DNA from: Struthio camelus
Taxonomy: Eukaryota > Chordata > Aves > Struthioniformes > Struthionidae
Length of the DNA: 64,000 nucleotides
Direction of reading: 5' to 3'
Assembly: GCF_040807025.1 (NCBI RefSeq)
Contig: NC_090967.1
Coordinates: forward strand, 6,192,001 to 6,256,000
Shown here: one piece after another, positions 51,257 through 62,625 of the stretch
How positions within the stretch are numbered: position 1 is the first letter of the stretch
How the letters are laid out: each line of letters starts with the position of its first letter
The notes under the pieces: generated by a model
Databases searched by the model: none
The model's input: only the letters and a program-made list of their open reading frames with translations
What the model was told of the DNA's origin: nothing
Position numbers and translations under genes: made by a program

Positions 51257-53539
51257 GGCAGCAGGTGCTCAGAGAAGCCCGGGGCCAGGCGTGAGTGGGA
51301 CAGACAGACGGACGGACCCGCAGAAGCCAGCACGGCAGAGCCAGCCTGGATGGGGGCACCGAGCTCGAGGGACTGGAGGAGAGGTTTGTCCCAACACCCA
51401 GAGCAGGCAGAAATACCCCCAGGAGGGACAGACGGCGAGACCCGCATCCATCGGGGCCCGGAGCACTTGCACGGGATTTAACTGCTCATCACAAAGTTTG
51501 GAGGCTGCAAGCTTGAAACTTTATTTAAAGGCAGAAAAATGGGGGCTGCGGTGGCACCAAGCCGAGCCACCGTCCCAGCTGGGGGGGGTCCCTCCCGGCA
51601 GGGGCGATCCCGCGGGCCGGCCAAGCGGGACTGACCTCGCCTCCGGGTCCGGGCCGGCCAAGGGAAGCGGAGAGCGAGGGAGCCACAGGCCGCCAGGCAA
51701 AGGAGACCAGGCTGCGACGCTGCCGGAGGCTTCGAACACCTTTAATACCTTTTGCTTTTCCCATTCGTCCCGTGGCGCCGCAGAGCTCGTCCCCGCCGCG
51801 GGGTGAGACCCCCCCTCCGCTTCGACTGTCCCGCGCTGGCTTCGGTGGGAAGGGGCCGAGCGAGCGCCTGCCGCCTGCCCGCGGCCGGCCGGGGCGTCCG
51901 CGCCTCCGCCCCCCGCCGCCAAAACCTGCCTGCTTAGTGGAGGCCGTTTATCTGCTACTTACCGCAAGTTTGGGCCTCCTTCGAACCCTTCTGTGCCCGT
52001 CGCGGTGCCGGTACCTCCGGAGGGACATTTTAATGGGATGTGGCTGCAGCCAGTGCTAGAAACGGCGCGTTGGCTGGGGCAGGCGGGAGTTTGGCGTGAG
52101 CGTGCCTGGCGCTTGCCCCGAAAACCTTGGGAAAACCTTGGGAGCAAGCGAGCGAGCGGCCACAGCGGAGCATGAAACCGCGTCGCTGCCAGCGCCTGAG
52201 GGCCGGGGGGGCGGCAGCAGAAGGGGACGCGCGGCCAAACGTGGGCAAAGTTTCCAAAAGCAGCGAGCGCTTTGCCGGCAGGATGCTTCTTTTTTCCCTT
52301 AAGCTGCTCCGGAAAATCCTCACCTGGAGCTGCGCCCCGCGGCGGAGCGCGTGCCGAGAGCCGCGCGGGGAGCGCGGGCGCGCTGGCGTGTCTTCGCTCG
52401 CGGCCACTTCGGGGGCTCCCTGCTGGCCGTCCGCCGGGCTCAGCCGGGAAAATCCCGCGGGACGCGGCCTCCTGCAGCGGGACGCACACCGCACGTCAGC
52501 GGGCTGCCAGCGCTCGCGTCCGCTTGCTGCCGGCGGAAACATCCCCTCTCCCAATCCCGCTTTTCCTGCTGGGCTCCCCCCCTCCTGCCCAGTGCCTGCT
52601 GCTGTGTCCCTCCTCCCCACGCTCGCTCCCTGCCTGGCCCGACGAGCAGGCATCTTGCTGCTCAGCCTCCGCTGTCACCTCCAGGGCTGCTAAACCCGCG
52701 CTGACGCCCCTGCACGGCACAAATCCCCCCAAAGTGCGAGTCCGGCAGCAGATTCTGGCTCATCCAGCCCCTGGGCACTTCAGCATGAACGTTGCGCCCG
52801 GAAAAGCTGCTCCCCGAGGCTTTTTTTGCTCCATTTTTGGTGGCAGAGCCCGGCTGGGCTCTCCGTCCGGATGCAGCAAAGCCGCCGGGGTGCGAGCGGG
52901 GCCGGGCCGTGCATCCCTGCAAGCCCAGGCTCTTTGCAAACCCAACCTTTTCCGCCACCATCGTGCTTAAGTCCGGGCGTCTTTCCGGGTCCCCGGGGCC
53001 CGCTGCCCGTGCTGGCAACACCTCTGCGCCCGATCTCGGCGGAGCCTTGTCCCGAGCAGACGGTGACGGAGGCAGAGGCTGGAGATGCTGGCCCCCTTTC
53101 CGGGGCGGCCGCACCGCCACCGCTCACGTACAGCATCGGGGCCCGGTGATCTCCCCGCGCGGAGAAAAAACCCCTCGCGTGGGGCGTCTATCAAGCAGGC
53201 CGTGCTGGGCTCTGCCTCCGCGCGGCCAAGCCGGACCGCCGAACGGGGGTCAAAGTCCGCCCCGGCGAGACGCCCCTTCCCTCGCCCCCTCCCTTCCCTG
53301 AGCCGGGGGTGCTCAGCGCCGCGGTCTGGCGGACAGGCGACCTCGGCGGCGGCTCGGACAGCTTCGAATACTAACGAAACCACAAACGCCAGCTCTGCCA
53401 GGCCCGCAGCAATGCAGACGTCGGGGTTTTCAGCCGGCTCCCGGGTGCAAAACCGGGACCCTGGGCAATTCCTCAGCACTCGGAGCAGAAGTGTCCCCCA
53501 AGATGCTCCAGCCCTGGGAACCTGCCGTCGCTCCAGAGT
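51257..53539. other. gene-free GC-rich sequence
   Basis: High GC with many CpGs and no family-resembling protein on either strand. No transcription signals can be singled out. Confidence 0.55.
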
Positions 53540-53780
53540 GACATGTTTTCCATCTAGCTTTGATGTATCGGAATTAAACCCTTTTCCTTCAAAATGCCGA
53601 CATTGAAACAGGGTGTTGCTGGGATTTTTTGAGAATTAAAAAAATAGCCTTAAATTCAGGCTACCTGCAGGGATCTTGGTTTCAATTAAAACAGATTTCC
53701 CTTTGGGAATTAGCACGAGAAAGTTTTTGATCATTTGCAGCACAAACGTGCTGGAAGGATAGTTGTTGAGGGGCAAGGCA
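53540..53780. promoter_or_regulatory. AT-rich island, candidate regulatory element
   Basis: An abrupt shift from CpG-rich DNA to AT-rich sequence containing AATTAAACCC, GAATTAAAAAAATAGCC, TTTCAATTAAAACAG and TTTGATCATTTG. It lacks microsatellite structure. The ATTAA and TTTGAT words suit homeodomain and TCF/LEF factors. Function is inferred only. Confidence 0.3.
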
Positions 53781-56700
53781 GTCCCTTCTTCCTCCCGCTT
53801 ATTCCTGCTCTAAAGCACTTGGCCTCCTCGCTGTGTGTACAGCACCTGCCACCGCGGTGCTCAGTCACCGGCCGTTAGGTGCAACTTTAGTAGAAATCTT
53901 AATAAATGACTAACTCAAGTTGGTCTTGCTAGATGATATACTCAGAGAAAGTCCTCTTGCTTTTGGCACGGAGCATCTCTTGCCTCTCTTGGGCCGGGGG
54001 GGGGAGAGGGGAGGGTATTGCCAGCCTGAGTGCATTTGCTAACTGCAGCTCCTGGGCCAAATCCTGACCATGCCAATGTGCACCCCTGGCAGTCCTCCCT
54101 TGGTGCTCCTCAGGGCAAATTTGGATGCCTTGTGCTTTGCCTGGGATTCACCGCAGCTGGGGCACGGCCCTGCCTTTAAATCCCGAGAAACCCGGACTGC
54201 ACCCTGCAGCTGAGCTTGGTGGAGGTGGAGAGCAGCTCCCTGGGGGTGCAAAACTGCCCCCCTGTGTGGGATGCAGCCTGCTGCTCACCTCCTGCCCCGG
54301 CGAGCGGCTTTGGCTTTGCAGGCCTGCTGCGAGCCAGCGTGTCTGCAGGCTGGTCTGGGCAGGGGCAGGCACCGTGGTGCCCCTTGGGCAGCGCTTGTGG
54401 GTGTCTGGGGCTGGCCCACGGGGCAGCGGCAGGAGCAAAAGCAGCAGAATTGCAGCTTAAAGCAAAGCTGCGCGGCAGCGCCGCGGCCCTCTGCTCTTTG
54501 CCATGGAAACGAGTGTTGCTAAGGGATTGCCTAATAGGTAGTAAAATATTCTAAAATACAAGTTTGCATGGCACCGGGGTTAAACCTGTGCTCCTGGGGG
54601 GTGGGAGTGCTCCCGCCTGAGCCCTTGTGTAGCACCCCGTGCCTCAGTTTCCCTGCAGCATGGGCACCCGCTTCCTGGCAGCTGGTGGGCATGTTTGCTG
54701 GGTGATACTGAGTTAACCCTCTTCTTACAGGCAAGAGGAAAGGGGCTGGGGGACTAATCCGTGCGGGGACCCCCCTCTCACCTTGGACCTGGTGCTCGGT
54801 CTGCACCCCAGCCCTGTGCACCGCTGCCGTGCGATATTTATGGAGGCTGCAGTCACCTTCTCCCCTCAAAGCTGCTGCGTCTCAGCCAGCCCCCGTCTCT
54901 GCTCCTGGCTTCAGATAAAAAGCCCGGCTTGCCCCATGCCGCTTGCCAGGCTGGGAGAAGTTGGGATTTATTGCCGGGAGAGCGGCCGAGTGGCGGGCAT
55001 GTTCTTGCTTTTCCCAGCTCTCGCAACGGGGAATACGGCTGGTGCGAGTTAGACACAAGGCGATCAGGAGCACGGCACGGAGGCTCGCTCCCTTCGGGGC
55101 GAGGGCATCCACTAACCCCCCCAAAGGGATGCTCCAGCCCGGGACTGGCTTTAGCTGCTTCTCCAAAAGAAAAACGCATCTTCAGCTGCCCTAAATCGCT
55201 GCAGAAGCTACGTTTCGCAGCTGCTTCGCTGGACTTTGTGGAGCCTTTTGGGAAACGCCGTAGGGAGCGATTCTGCGCAGGACGTGGGATGGATGAGCCG
55301 GGCGGGTCCTTTTCCAGCTTTGAGATCTTCCACTAACTCGGCGAGCTTGGAGCCCGTTAGACACCAGCCGATCTCGTGCGGCGAGCAGAGGGACCCACCA
55401 GCACCAGGCGCTTCTGTGCTGCTTTGGCACTTCCAGTTAATCAAACTGGAAGACGACGGGTGGAAATGCACCTGGGATGCTGCATATGTGAGCAAAGCTG
55501 CATGGAAAAACCTCCTTTTGGGCCATTTAACCCCCATCTTGAGGTGGCCAGGTGGGAAAGCAGCGGATTTAGCTGCTCTCGCCGCCCCTCTTGCAACCCG
55601 CTGCCTTTCCTACGTCGTCAGCTGCGGCGCGCAGAGCGGTGCTATCCGCCTGCAGAAACCCTGGGTGCTTGGTTACAGTTACGGGGGGCTCATTTTGTCC
55701 GGCGCCTCGTAGGCGCGTGGGCCCCCGCCTGCGGCAGTGGGTTTGCTTCTCCCCGGCCCGTAGCCCCGGGCCAGGCGCGCGGTGCCTGCGCCCCGTTGCT
55801 CTCTCCAGGCGCGATGCTGATTTTAACTTGCAATTGCCCTAAATTACGTTCAAGGGGGAAAAAATATAAGGGTTTATCCCTGTTCTTTCCGCCTGGGGAT
55901 GGGAAGAAAGCTGTGAACGGCGGGAGGAGGCCGCGGCAGGGAGAGGCACGTGCAGGCGGCCGAGACAAAAGAAAGCATCTCCGCTCGGTGCTTTGTGTTA
56001 TCTTTCCCTAGTGCTGACTTATTCCCCCCCCCCCCGCCGCCTTCCCCTGCTCTTTCCCTCCCTCTCTATCACCTTTTCTCTCTTTTTCTCCTCCTCGCTT
56101 GTCCTTTCTGGCTTATTCCCTCTTTCTTCTGCCACGTCGGGGGGCTGCAGGGACGAGGACCGCCGCCGCGGGCAGGACGTCCCCGAGAGCCGGGTGCTCT
56201 GCGCCTCCGGCACGGGCAGCGCTCGCGGGCCGGCGAGGCCAGCGGCTCCGAGGGGACACCAGCGGCAGCCGGCCCGACTCTCGTCCTCGGTCGCCGCCCC
56301 GAAACGCCGCCCCGCTTCTCGTTAGGGGCCGCGTCCCCGCCGCGGGTGCCTGCAGCCGCCGCTCGGGTGGCCGTAGCGGGAGCCCGGCTATGTAGGTCAC
56401 TCGGTGGCTCGGAGGGAGCGTGGGGGCCTCCGACCCCGCCAGCGCGCCGGCACGGCCCCCTCCCTCCCCTGGGCACGCGTGCCAGGTTGCATTAAATGGC
56501 CGATGCCTTTTCCAGGCGCGGGAGCCCTTGGGGCAGAGCGGGGCCTCGCGCCCATCCCCGCCTCGTCGGGGCCCGCAGAGCCGCTGGGCGGCCGCGGCGA
56601 AGAATTGAAAAAAATCCCAAAATATTGCATAAAATACCCAGCGCCTGGGAACGGATTGGGGGGGGGGGGGCAACCCGTGCTCGGCAGCGGGGGCCAGGAT

Positions 56701-56980
56701 GCGCCGGCTGCAGCGCGGTCCCGCGGGGCCGGGCGGCCCCTGCCCGGGGAGTTGGGCAGCCCGGCTGCAAGCCCTGCCGGGCCGCTGGCTGGGAGCGCCC
56801 GTCTCCTGCAGCCTGAGCCAACGGCGCTGAGCAGCAGCGGCGCTGGGCGCCGGTCCAGGCTGTTCGCTTGTTATTCCCAGGGTGCAGCCGAAACCCGGCT
56901 CGAGGCAACGCCGGGGCACGCCGGCGGGCAGAGGTCTTCCCCGCGTCCAGCCCCAAAACTGCCCCCGTCGCTTCCCCTCC
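53781..56980. other. gene-free GC-rich sequence
   Basis: No supportable gene. A GTGCCTCAGTTTCCCTGC word near 54633 may be a MIR remnant in reverse orientation. A pyrimidine-rich tract lies at about 56020-56110, and CpG-island-like sequence from about 56150. Confidence 0.5.
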
Positions 56981-57014
56981 TCCTGCCCGACGTATATAGG
57001 TGTCTAGTAGATAA

Positions 57015-57040
57015 GTGTGTGTGTACACATGTGCACACAC
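57015..57040. repeat. near-palindromic GT/AC stem
   Basis: GTGTGTGTGTACACATGTGC followed by ACACAC is an almost perfect inverted repeat. It is flanked by a TATATAGG word upstream and a TATATATATTTATATTTATA stretch downstream. Confidence 0.7.
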
Positions 57041-57429
57041 TATATATATTTATATTTATAAAATCTAGGGTTTTTTTCTTTTTTGAAATGGAAAGCAGCC
57101 TGCCTGTACAATTAAAAGCTCTACCCTAAAAACGGCCCTATCGCAAACGTGAGGCTCTTTAACAGAAACTCATCTGAGTTTTCATCAGCCCCTTCTGAAA
57201 GTCCCTGGGGACTTTTCTGATGGACCCTCCCGGGTATTTCATGTTTCTTTCTTTTGCTTTAACTGAAAAAAGGGAAATATTTTCGTAAGAAAAATATATA
57301 TGTATGTGTGTATATATATATATATTCCAGGGAATATTTTTTCCAGCTCAGTTCCCAATTTACAGGAATTTTCCAGCCTCTACAGCCATAATCCGGCTAG
57401 TGTGAACAAAGACCGAGCAGTTACAGGTT

Positions 57430-58130
57430 GGGATGACGGCACTGCAAAGCGCCGGGAAGCGGTCGAAGGGGAAAGGGGGGGACCCCGTGCGCGCCGCGGG
57501 GCTCGGCGCCGCCGCCGGCATCGCCGGGCAGCGGGGAGCCGCCGGCATCGCCGCGCCGAGCGTTTCATTAGGATGCGGGAGCGGCGCGCGGGGCGCAGCG
57601 GCCGGCGGCGGAGCGGGGCGAGAAGAAAGCCCGAAGAAAAGAGCCAACCTAACAGCGGCGGGCGAGGGCTTCATTACCATATTCAAATCTAATTAATTCG
57701 CCTTTTGCATAAAAAGGCCAGGCCGGGCGTGGGACCGGCCTCGCAGCTGGCGTCTCATGCTCAGCACCATTTTGGGGCCGCCGGCCATCTTAGCGCGCGG
57801 CGCCGAGCCGGCTCCGCCAGCGGCGCCGAGCATCTGCCGGGGGCGCGGGGCAGCGCCGGGCGCCCGGCCCCCTCCGTAATTCATATTGCATCGGGCGGGG
57901 AAGGGGGGGGGACGAGGGGGCGTTGCAAAGAGCCGAGGCCAAAGGGAGCGATGCAGCCGCGCCGCGGCGAGGGGGGCAGAGCAACGGGGCCGAGGGGGCA
58001 ACTCGGCGGCCCCCGGGGGGGGGCCCGCTGCCACCTCCGAGAGCGTCGGCTCGCGGGGGGAGCGGGGCTGGGAGAGGTGAAAGCTGTTTCCCTCGTGTTT
58101 TGGACAGCTCCGCCGCGGCGGGAAGAGCCC
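57430..58130. promoter_or_regulatory. orphan CpG island with a TATA-containing AT-rich core
   Basis: Dense CpG sequence is interrupted at about 57665-57720 by ATTACCATATTCAAATCTAA, TTAATTCGCC and a GCATAAAAAGGCC box. Further on are CCATTTTGGGGCCGCC, a GGCCATCTTAG word (YY1-like) and ATTCATATTGCATC (POU-like). A TATA-like box followed by YY1-like and CpG-rich sequence looks like a promoter on the plus strand. I find no open reading frame or exon with family resemblance downstream. Confidence 0.4.
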
Positions 58131-60659
58131 CTCGGCTCCCCTCGACCGACTGCCCGGCACGCGCCCTCGGGCACAGAGCATCTCCCGAGCCCGTCCCTCT
58201 TCCCTGCTGCAGCCGCCCGCTGCGATGAAAACGTTACCCCCTGCAAAATGGGCTGCCTGGAGCTGCTGACAGTCACCTGGGGCCTAAATCCCATGTTTCC
58301 CACCCGGAAAAATATACCTGGGGGCTGGGAAAGGCGGTGGGTCTCGGGGGAGAGCTGCAATCCCAGCTGGGCTGAGGAGCGAGGACGTGGCAGACGCGGT
58401 TTAGCCATAGAAAAGGAGGTTTTGACTCCTATAAGCAGGATTTCGACTTTGATTTCAAAGAAACCAGGGTAAATAAGTTAGCTAAACAAAAGCTGTTATC
58501 CAATACGCCAATCTTTCCCTTTTGGGCAGAAATCTAAACATTTTCAAAGAGAAATAATAAAATGGGGATAAAAGCTTCTTGGCCCGAAACAATTAAGGAG
58601 AAAAAAGGGGTAAACGGTATCGGCGCGCCGCAGCCTGGCCCTCGCGGCCCCGGAGCCGAGGGCGCCCAAACTTACCGCGGCGGAGCGAGGCGGCGGGGCG
58701 GCGAGCGTCCCGGCGGCGGCAAAGCTGCGGTCCCGTCCTCGGCGGGCAGGGCTGCCGCGGGGCCGGCCATCCCAGCGCGGCGGCACGGCTCTGCCCCGGC
58801 GGCTCTCACGTCCCCGCTCCTCCGCTTGCTGCCGGCGGGGGGGCGGCGGGTCTCATCCCCCTTGCACCCGGGGGCTGCGCGCCGGGGTCTTGCCGTGCCC
58901 CGTCCCGGGCCGTGGCGGCCGCCGAGCCCCACGATCGGAGCAGGGTCGGGGTGGGGAGGGGGGGTTGCCCTCTGCAAAAGACTGAAGAGAGACTAAAATA
59001 AGGAGGTTGCAGAGCAACATGCTGCAAAGGCGAAGATGAAGCGGTGCACGGGTGCCGGGCAGGACGGCTGCCCGCGTTCGCACAGGGACCCGAAGCCCCA
59101 TTTTCCCCAAGTGCTTTCCGCACAAGCAAAAGGCGAGCGATCCTGGAAAGAGGGGCTGCATCGCCGCCGTGCCCACGGGCAGGCGGGAAACGAGGCGCTG
59201 CCCTCGGATCCGGGCGCGGGGCCGCCCACCGGCGAGCCGTGCCCACAGCCCCGGATGCACGACGTGCCCGCGGGGCCAAGGGCAGGACGGAGGCCGCCCG
59301 GCGCCGCGCTCGGGCCCCGCTGCCGCCCGGCTCGCCCTGCCGGTGCCGCGCTCTTCCCGCCGCGCGAAGCCGCCTCCTCTCCAGCTAGCGGGGAAATCGC
59401 TGCTAATCAGCCTCACGCTGGACCCTGGTTTTTGCCCATCAAAACGTTTCCCTTTGTGAGATTAGATCGGAGGGGCGGAGGGAACGGGAAGGCGGCTTCA
59501 AAGGCTCCCTCATTACCCGGCGAGATGCAAGAGGTCTGGCGGGTCCCCCGCTCCCGCGGGCGGCCGAACGCCAGCCCTGCCGTCTTCCTGCCGCCTCCGG
59601 CCCTCCTCTCCCGGCTGCACGGCGGCTGACGCGGAAACGCTGCGCCGGGGCGGGCTGCGGGGAAAAGCACGATGAACGGGGGGCACGGGGCGAGAATGGG
59701 CCTTTATTTCCCAGGACGGCACAGCTTAGACGAGGAAAAGCTATTTGGAAATAGCTGTTTTGGAAAGCCACTGGTCACACCGCTGCTATTCAGCCCGATG
59801 GTTTTCCCGAGTCCAAAATGCTCCGTCTCCCCGGAGCCCCGGGCAGGAGCAAGGCCCAAGGGGCGGCCGGCCGGCTCTGGGCTCGGCCCCGTCTGAAACC
59901 CGCCCGTGTCCCCGCTCGGGCACAGGTGCCCTTCGGCCCGCTGGCTGGCGCCTGGGGACAAGCGGGAACGAGTCTCGCCGCCCGTTTTGCAGGTGGGGAC
60001 CCGGTGGCAAGAGCAGGGAAAGCGGGGCAAAGCTTCGCAGGAGCCAGGGACGCGGGGACCGGCTATTCGCCGTTCCTCGCAGGGCACCAACGCGCACTTG
60101 CAATCACCTTAAATCCCAGAAAGGAGGATTTTCTCCCTTGCACACAAGTAAACTCTGGCGCTCGTTCCCGCAGGATGCTGGGGCTGGCAAACGACAAGGG
60201 GCCAAACCGCTCCCGAATGGCCCCTTCGCTCAGCCCCCGCCTGCCCGCGGCCGGGGCCGGGATGCCGCCCGAGGAGAAGCCTTGTCCTCCCCCTTCAGCC
60301 GCCTTTACCCTCCTAAAACCTGGGGGGGGGGGGGCCAGTCCGGTTTGGGGGTCCGGCGAGGGCTTTGCAGCGCCGTGCCCAGCGGGACCCGCTGCCCGGG
60401 GCCGGCACAGGCTCCAGCTCCATCCTTCGCATCCCTTCACTCCCTAAAACCGAAACTCGGCGCCTGCAACCCGCCTTGGCCACGGCGGGCAGAGGTTGCA
60501 GGGGGGGCTCTGCAGGGAGGGCAGCGCGGCGGCGGCAGCCCGGGGCCGGCGAGGGCAGGTCGGGCACCGCCGCCGCAGACGGGCTGCGGGCGCGGGGAGC
60601 CGGCTGGGGGCGGGGGGGGGGGAGAGAGCCCGGACGCCCACGGAGCCGGGGGGCTCGGG
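58131..60659. other. gene-free CpG-rich sequence
   Basis: Composition is that of a long CpG island series. Overlapping open frames occur on both strands and none resembles a known protein. A G run of about 12 lies near 60322-60333. Confidence 0.55.
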
Positions 60660-60865
60660 CACAATGTGCCCATTCACGGGGCCGCGCCGAGGGTCCCGGC
60701 CCTTCCTGCCCAGACACAATAGGGGCGGCCCCGGGCGCCGCCGGCGCGCATTGTCGCCGGCAGCCAGCCCCCCGCCCCTCCTTTCTGTCCCCCATCGGAT
60801 AATGGAGCCGCTTTGTGCGCTCGCCCGGACGGCGACTTTGTTTGGGAGAAAGAAACCGTGTTGCT
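60660..60865. promoter_or_regulatory. cluster of SOX-type words, candidate enhancer
   Basis: Within about 200 bp of GC-rich DNA there are GCACAATGTGCCCATTC, GACACAATAGGGG, GCGCATTGTCGCC, CGCTTTGTGCGC and ACTTTGTTTGGG. That is five SOX-core words (ACAAT, ATTGT or CTTTGT) in a context where A/T words should be rare. Function is inferred. Confidence 0.3.
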
Positions 60866-61799
60866 CTGTCAGGAGAGATCGGCCGAGAAAGAAGCGGGGA
60901 GGAGCGGCGGCCGGGCCGGGGCCGGGGCCGCCGAGCGCCGCCGGGCACCTCTGCCGCGCGGGCTGCGCGTGCCCTGCGTGCAGGCCTCGGCGCCCCGCCG
61001 GCCACACCGCGTTGGACCGGCCGGCCAAACCGCACCCCCCCCTCCAAAACCCCGCTTCCCCCTCTCCAGCCTGGTGCAAATCTGGGCTCGAAGGGAGCAG
61101 CAGGCAGGAGCGGCCGGGTCCCCTGCCCAGCCCAGCCACCCCGCGCCATGCCGTGCCGCGCCGGGCCCCGGTGCGCGCAGCCCCACGAAGCATCCGCGCC
61201 CCGCGAGCACCCTGGCCCTGCCGTTTCCCCGCTGGAGGCCGCCGGCGGCTGCTTTTCCTGCAGATCCCAGCGGCAAAAAAACCACGGGGAGACGGATTTA
61301 TCCCATCGCATCGCTCTCCCCGTACGCAGGAAGCGAGCGGCGGCCGGGCTGCTGCCAGAGCCGCGAGCAGCAGGATTAATGGGGACTAAGCTTCAATTTA
61401 GACATCCCTAAGTGGATCGCGGTTCAGCCCAATTCCAGCGCGTCAGGAGGAAGGGGAACCCCGCGGCCGCCGGCGGGGCGACCGTCACAGCAGCGCCAGC
61501 TTCAGCCCCCTCCGCCGCCGGCGACTTTGGCCCGTGCAGTAATTATCCCATTGGGCAAGTAATACCCGGCAGGAGGCTTTCTTTTTTTTTTTTTTTTTTT
61601 TTTGCCCTCCCAGCAGCATGATGCCAACCGCTTCCCAGCCGCCTCCGGGTGTCCCAGCCGCCCGCATCCAGCCGCGTCTCCCCACTCCCCCGGCTTTGGC
61701 TTTATTTTTGGCGGCGTTAATGCTAAATCAGGCGCGCGGCCGGCGGCAGCACCAGGTTAGCGACGGAGCCGGGGGCCGTCCCCACCTGGCCCTGGCGTC

Positions 61800-61990
61800 C
61801 GAGGGGTGATTAAACACGGGGCTCCCAGCTGCCATACATTTTTAAATAAATGAATAATACATAGCGGGGGTGATAAATAAATAACGGCCGCACATTTGAA
61901 CTTCGCCTCTGAGAAAAATCCTTTTAGTTCAAAAGGAGCGGGGCGCGGGGAACGGGGAGCCCATGCATTTTGAATGGGCTGCCACCGAGC
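61800..61990. promoter_or_regulatory. AT-rich island, candidate regulatory element
   Basis: TACATTTTTAAATAAATGAA, TAATACATAG and GATAAATAAATAACGGCC, then CCATGCATTTTGAATGGGC, set in flanking DNA of very high GC. The pattern resembles conserved non-coding elements. No exon is supported. Confidence 0.3.
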
Positions 61991-62123
61991 GCCAGGGCTG
62001 GAAAAGGAGACGGGGGGAGGATGAAACCGGCCCGGGGGGGGGACGGACGAGGGTCCTCGGCGGGAGCAGGTGGGTGACAGCCGCAGCCGGAGCTGGTGCG
62101 AAGTCACACAAATTGTGACATAA

Positions 62124-62157
62124 CGGGATGGGATGGGACGGGACGGGACAGGACGGG
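62124..62157 (+). repeat. GGGAY pentamer tandem run
   Basis: Short tandem array of GGGAT then GGGAC pentamers, ending in GGGACAGGACGGG. Confidence 0.85.
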
Positions 62158-62479
62158 TGCACCAAGGGCAGGCAGCAGCTTCGGCACAGCCCATCCCGGG
62201 CACAGAGCGCTCAGCACCCCCTTTTCCCAGCTCCCCGGCCCCGCTGGCAGCCCCGCTCCCGGGGCGAGGAGGAGGAGGAGGAGGACGGTGGGAGCCGTGC
62301 CCGGAGGCCAAGCGCAGCCCAGAGAGGAAGGTGAGCGGCCCATGGGGCAGCCCAGGGCCCGGCCTCGCGCGCGTCCCTGCCGTGTGCGGCCGTGCACACG
62401 CGTGTGCCGGGGCGCTGGCGGCCCCGCCGGGCGTTTCATCCCTTCGCCGGGCCCAAGCGCCGCGGAGGCAACTTGAATT

Positions 62480-62625
62480 CTTTGAGCAAACTGCTCCCGC
62501 TCGCTTGCATGGCTAAGTGGGTATTGATTTATTAGGCTGTTAATTTAAGGCCGAATGCTTTAAAATGAACTCGCACACTGAGCCCAGGCACCAGAATAAA
62601 CACTGCCTGATTTATTTGTTGCCTG
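62480..62625. promoter_or_regulatory. AT-rich island, candidate regulatory element
   Basis: GTATTGATTTATTAGGCTGT, TAATTTAAGGCC, AATGCTTTAAAATGAACTCG and AATAAACACTGCCTGATTTA lie between CpG-rich flanks. Homeodomain- and forkhead-like words are present. No exon or open frame is supported. Confidence 0.3.
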
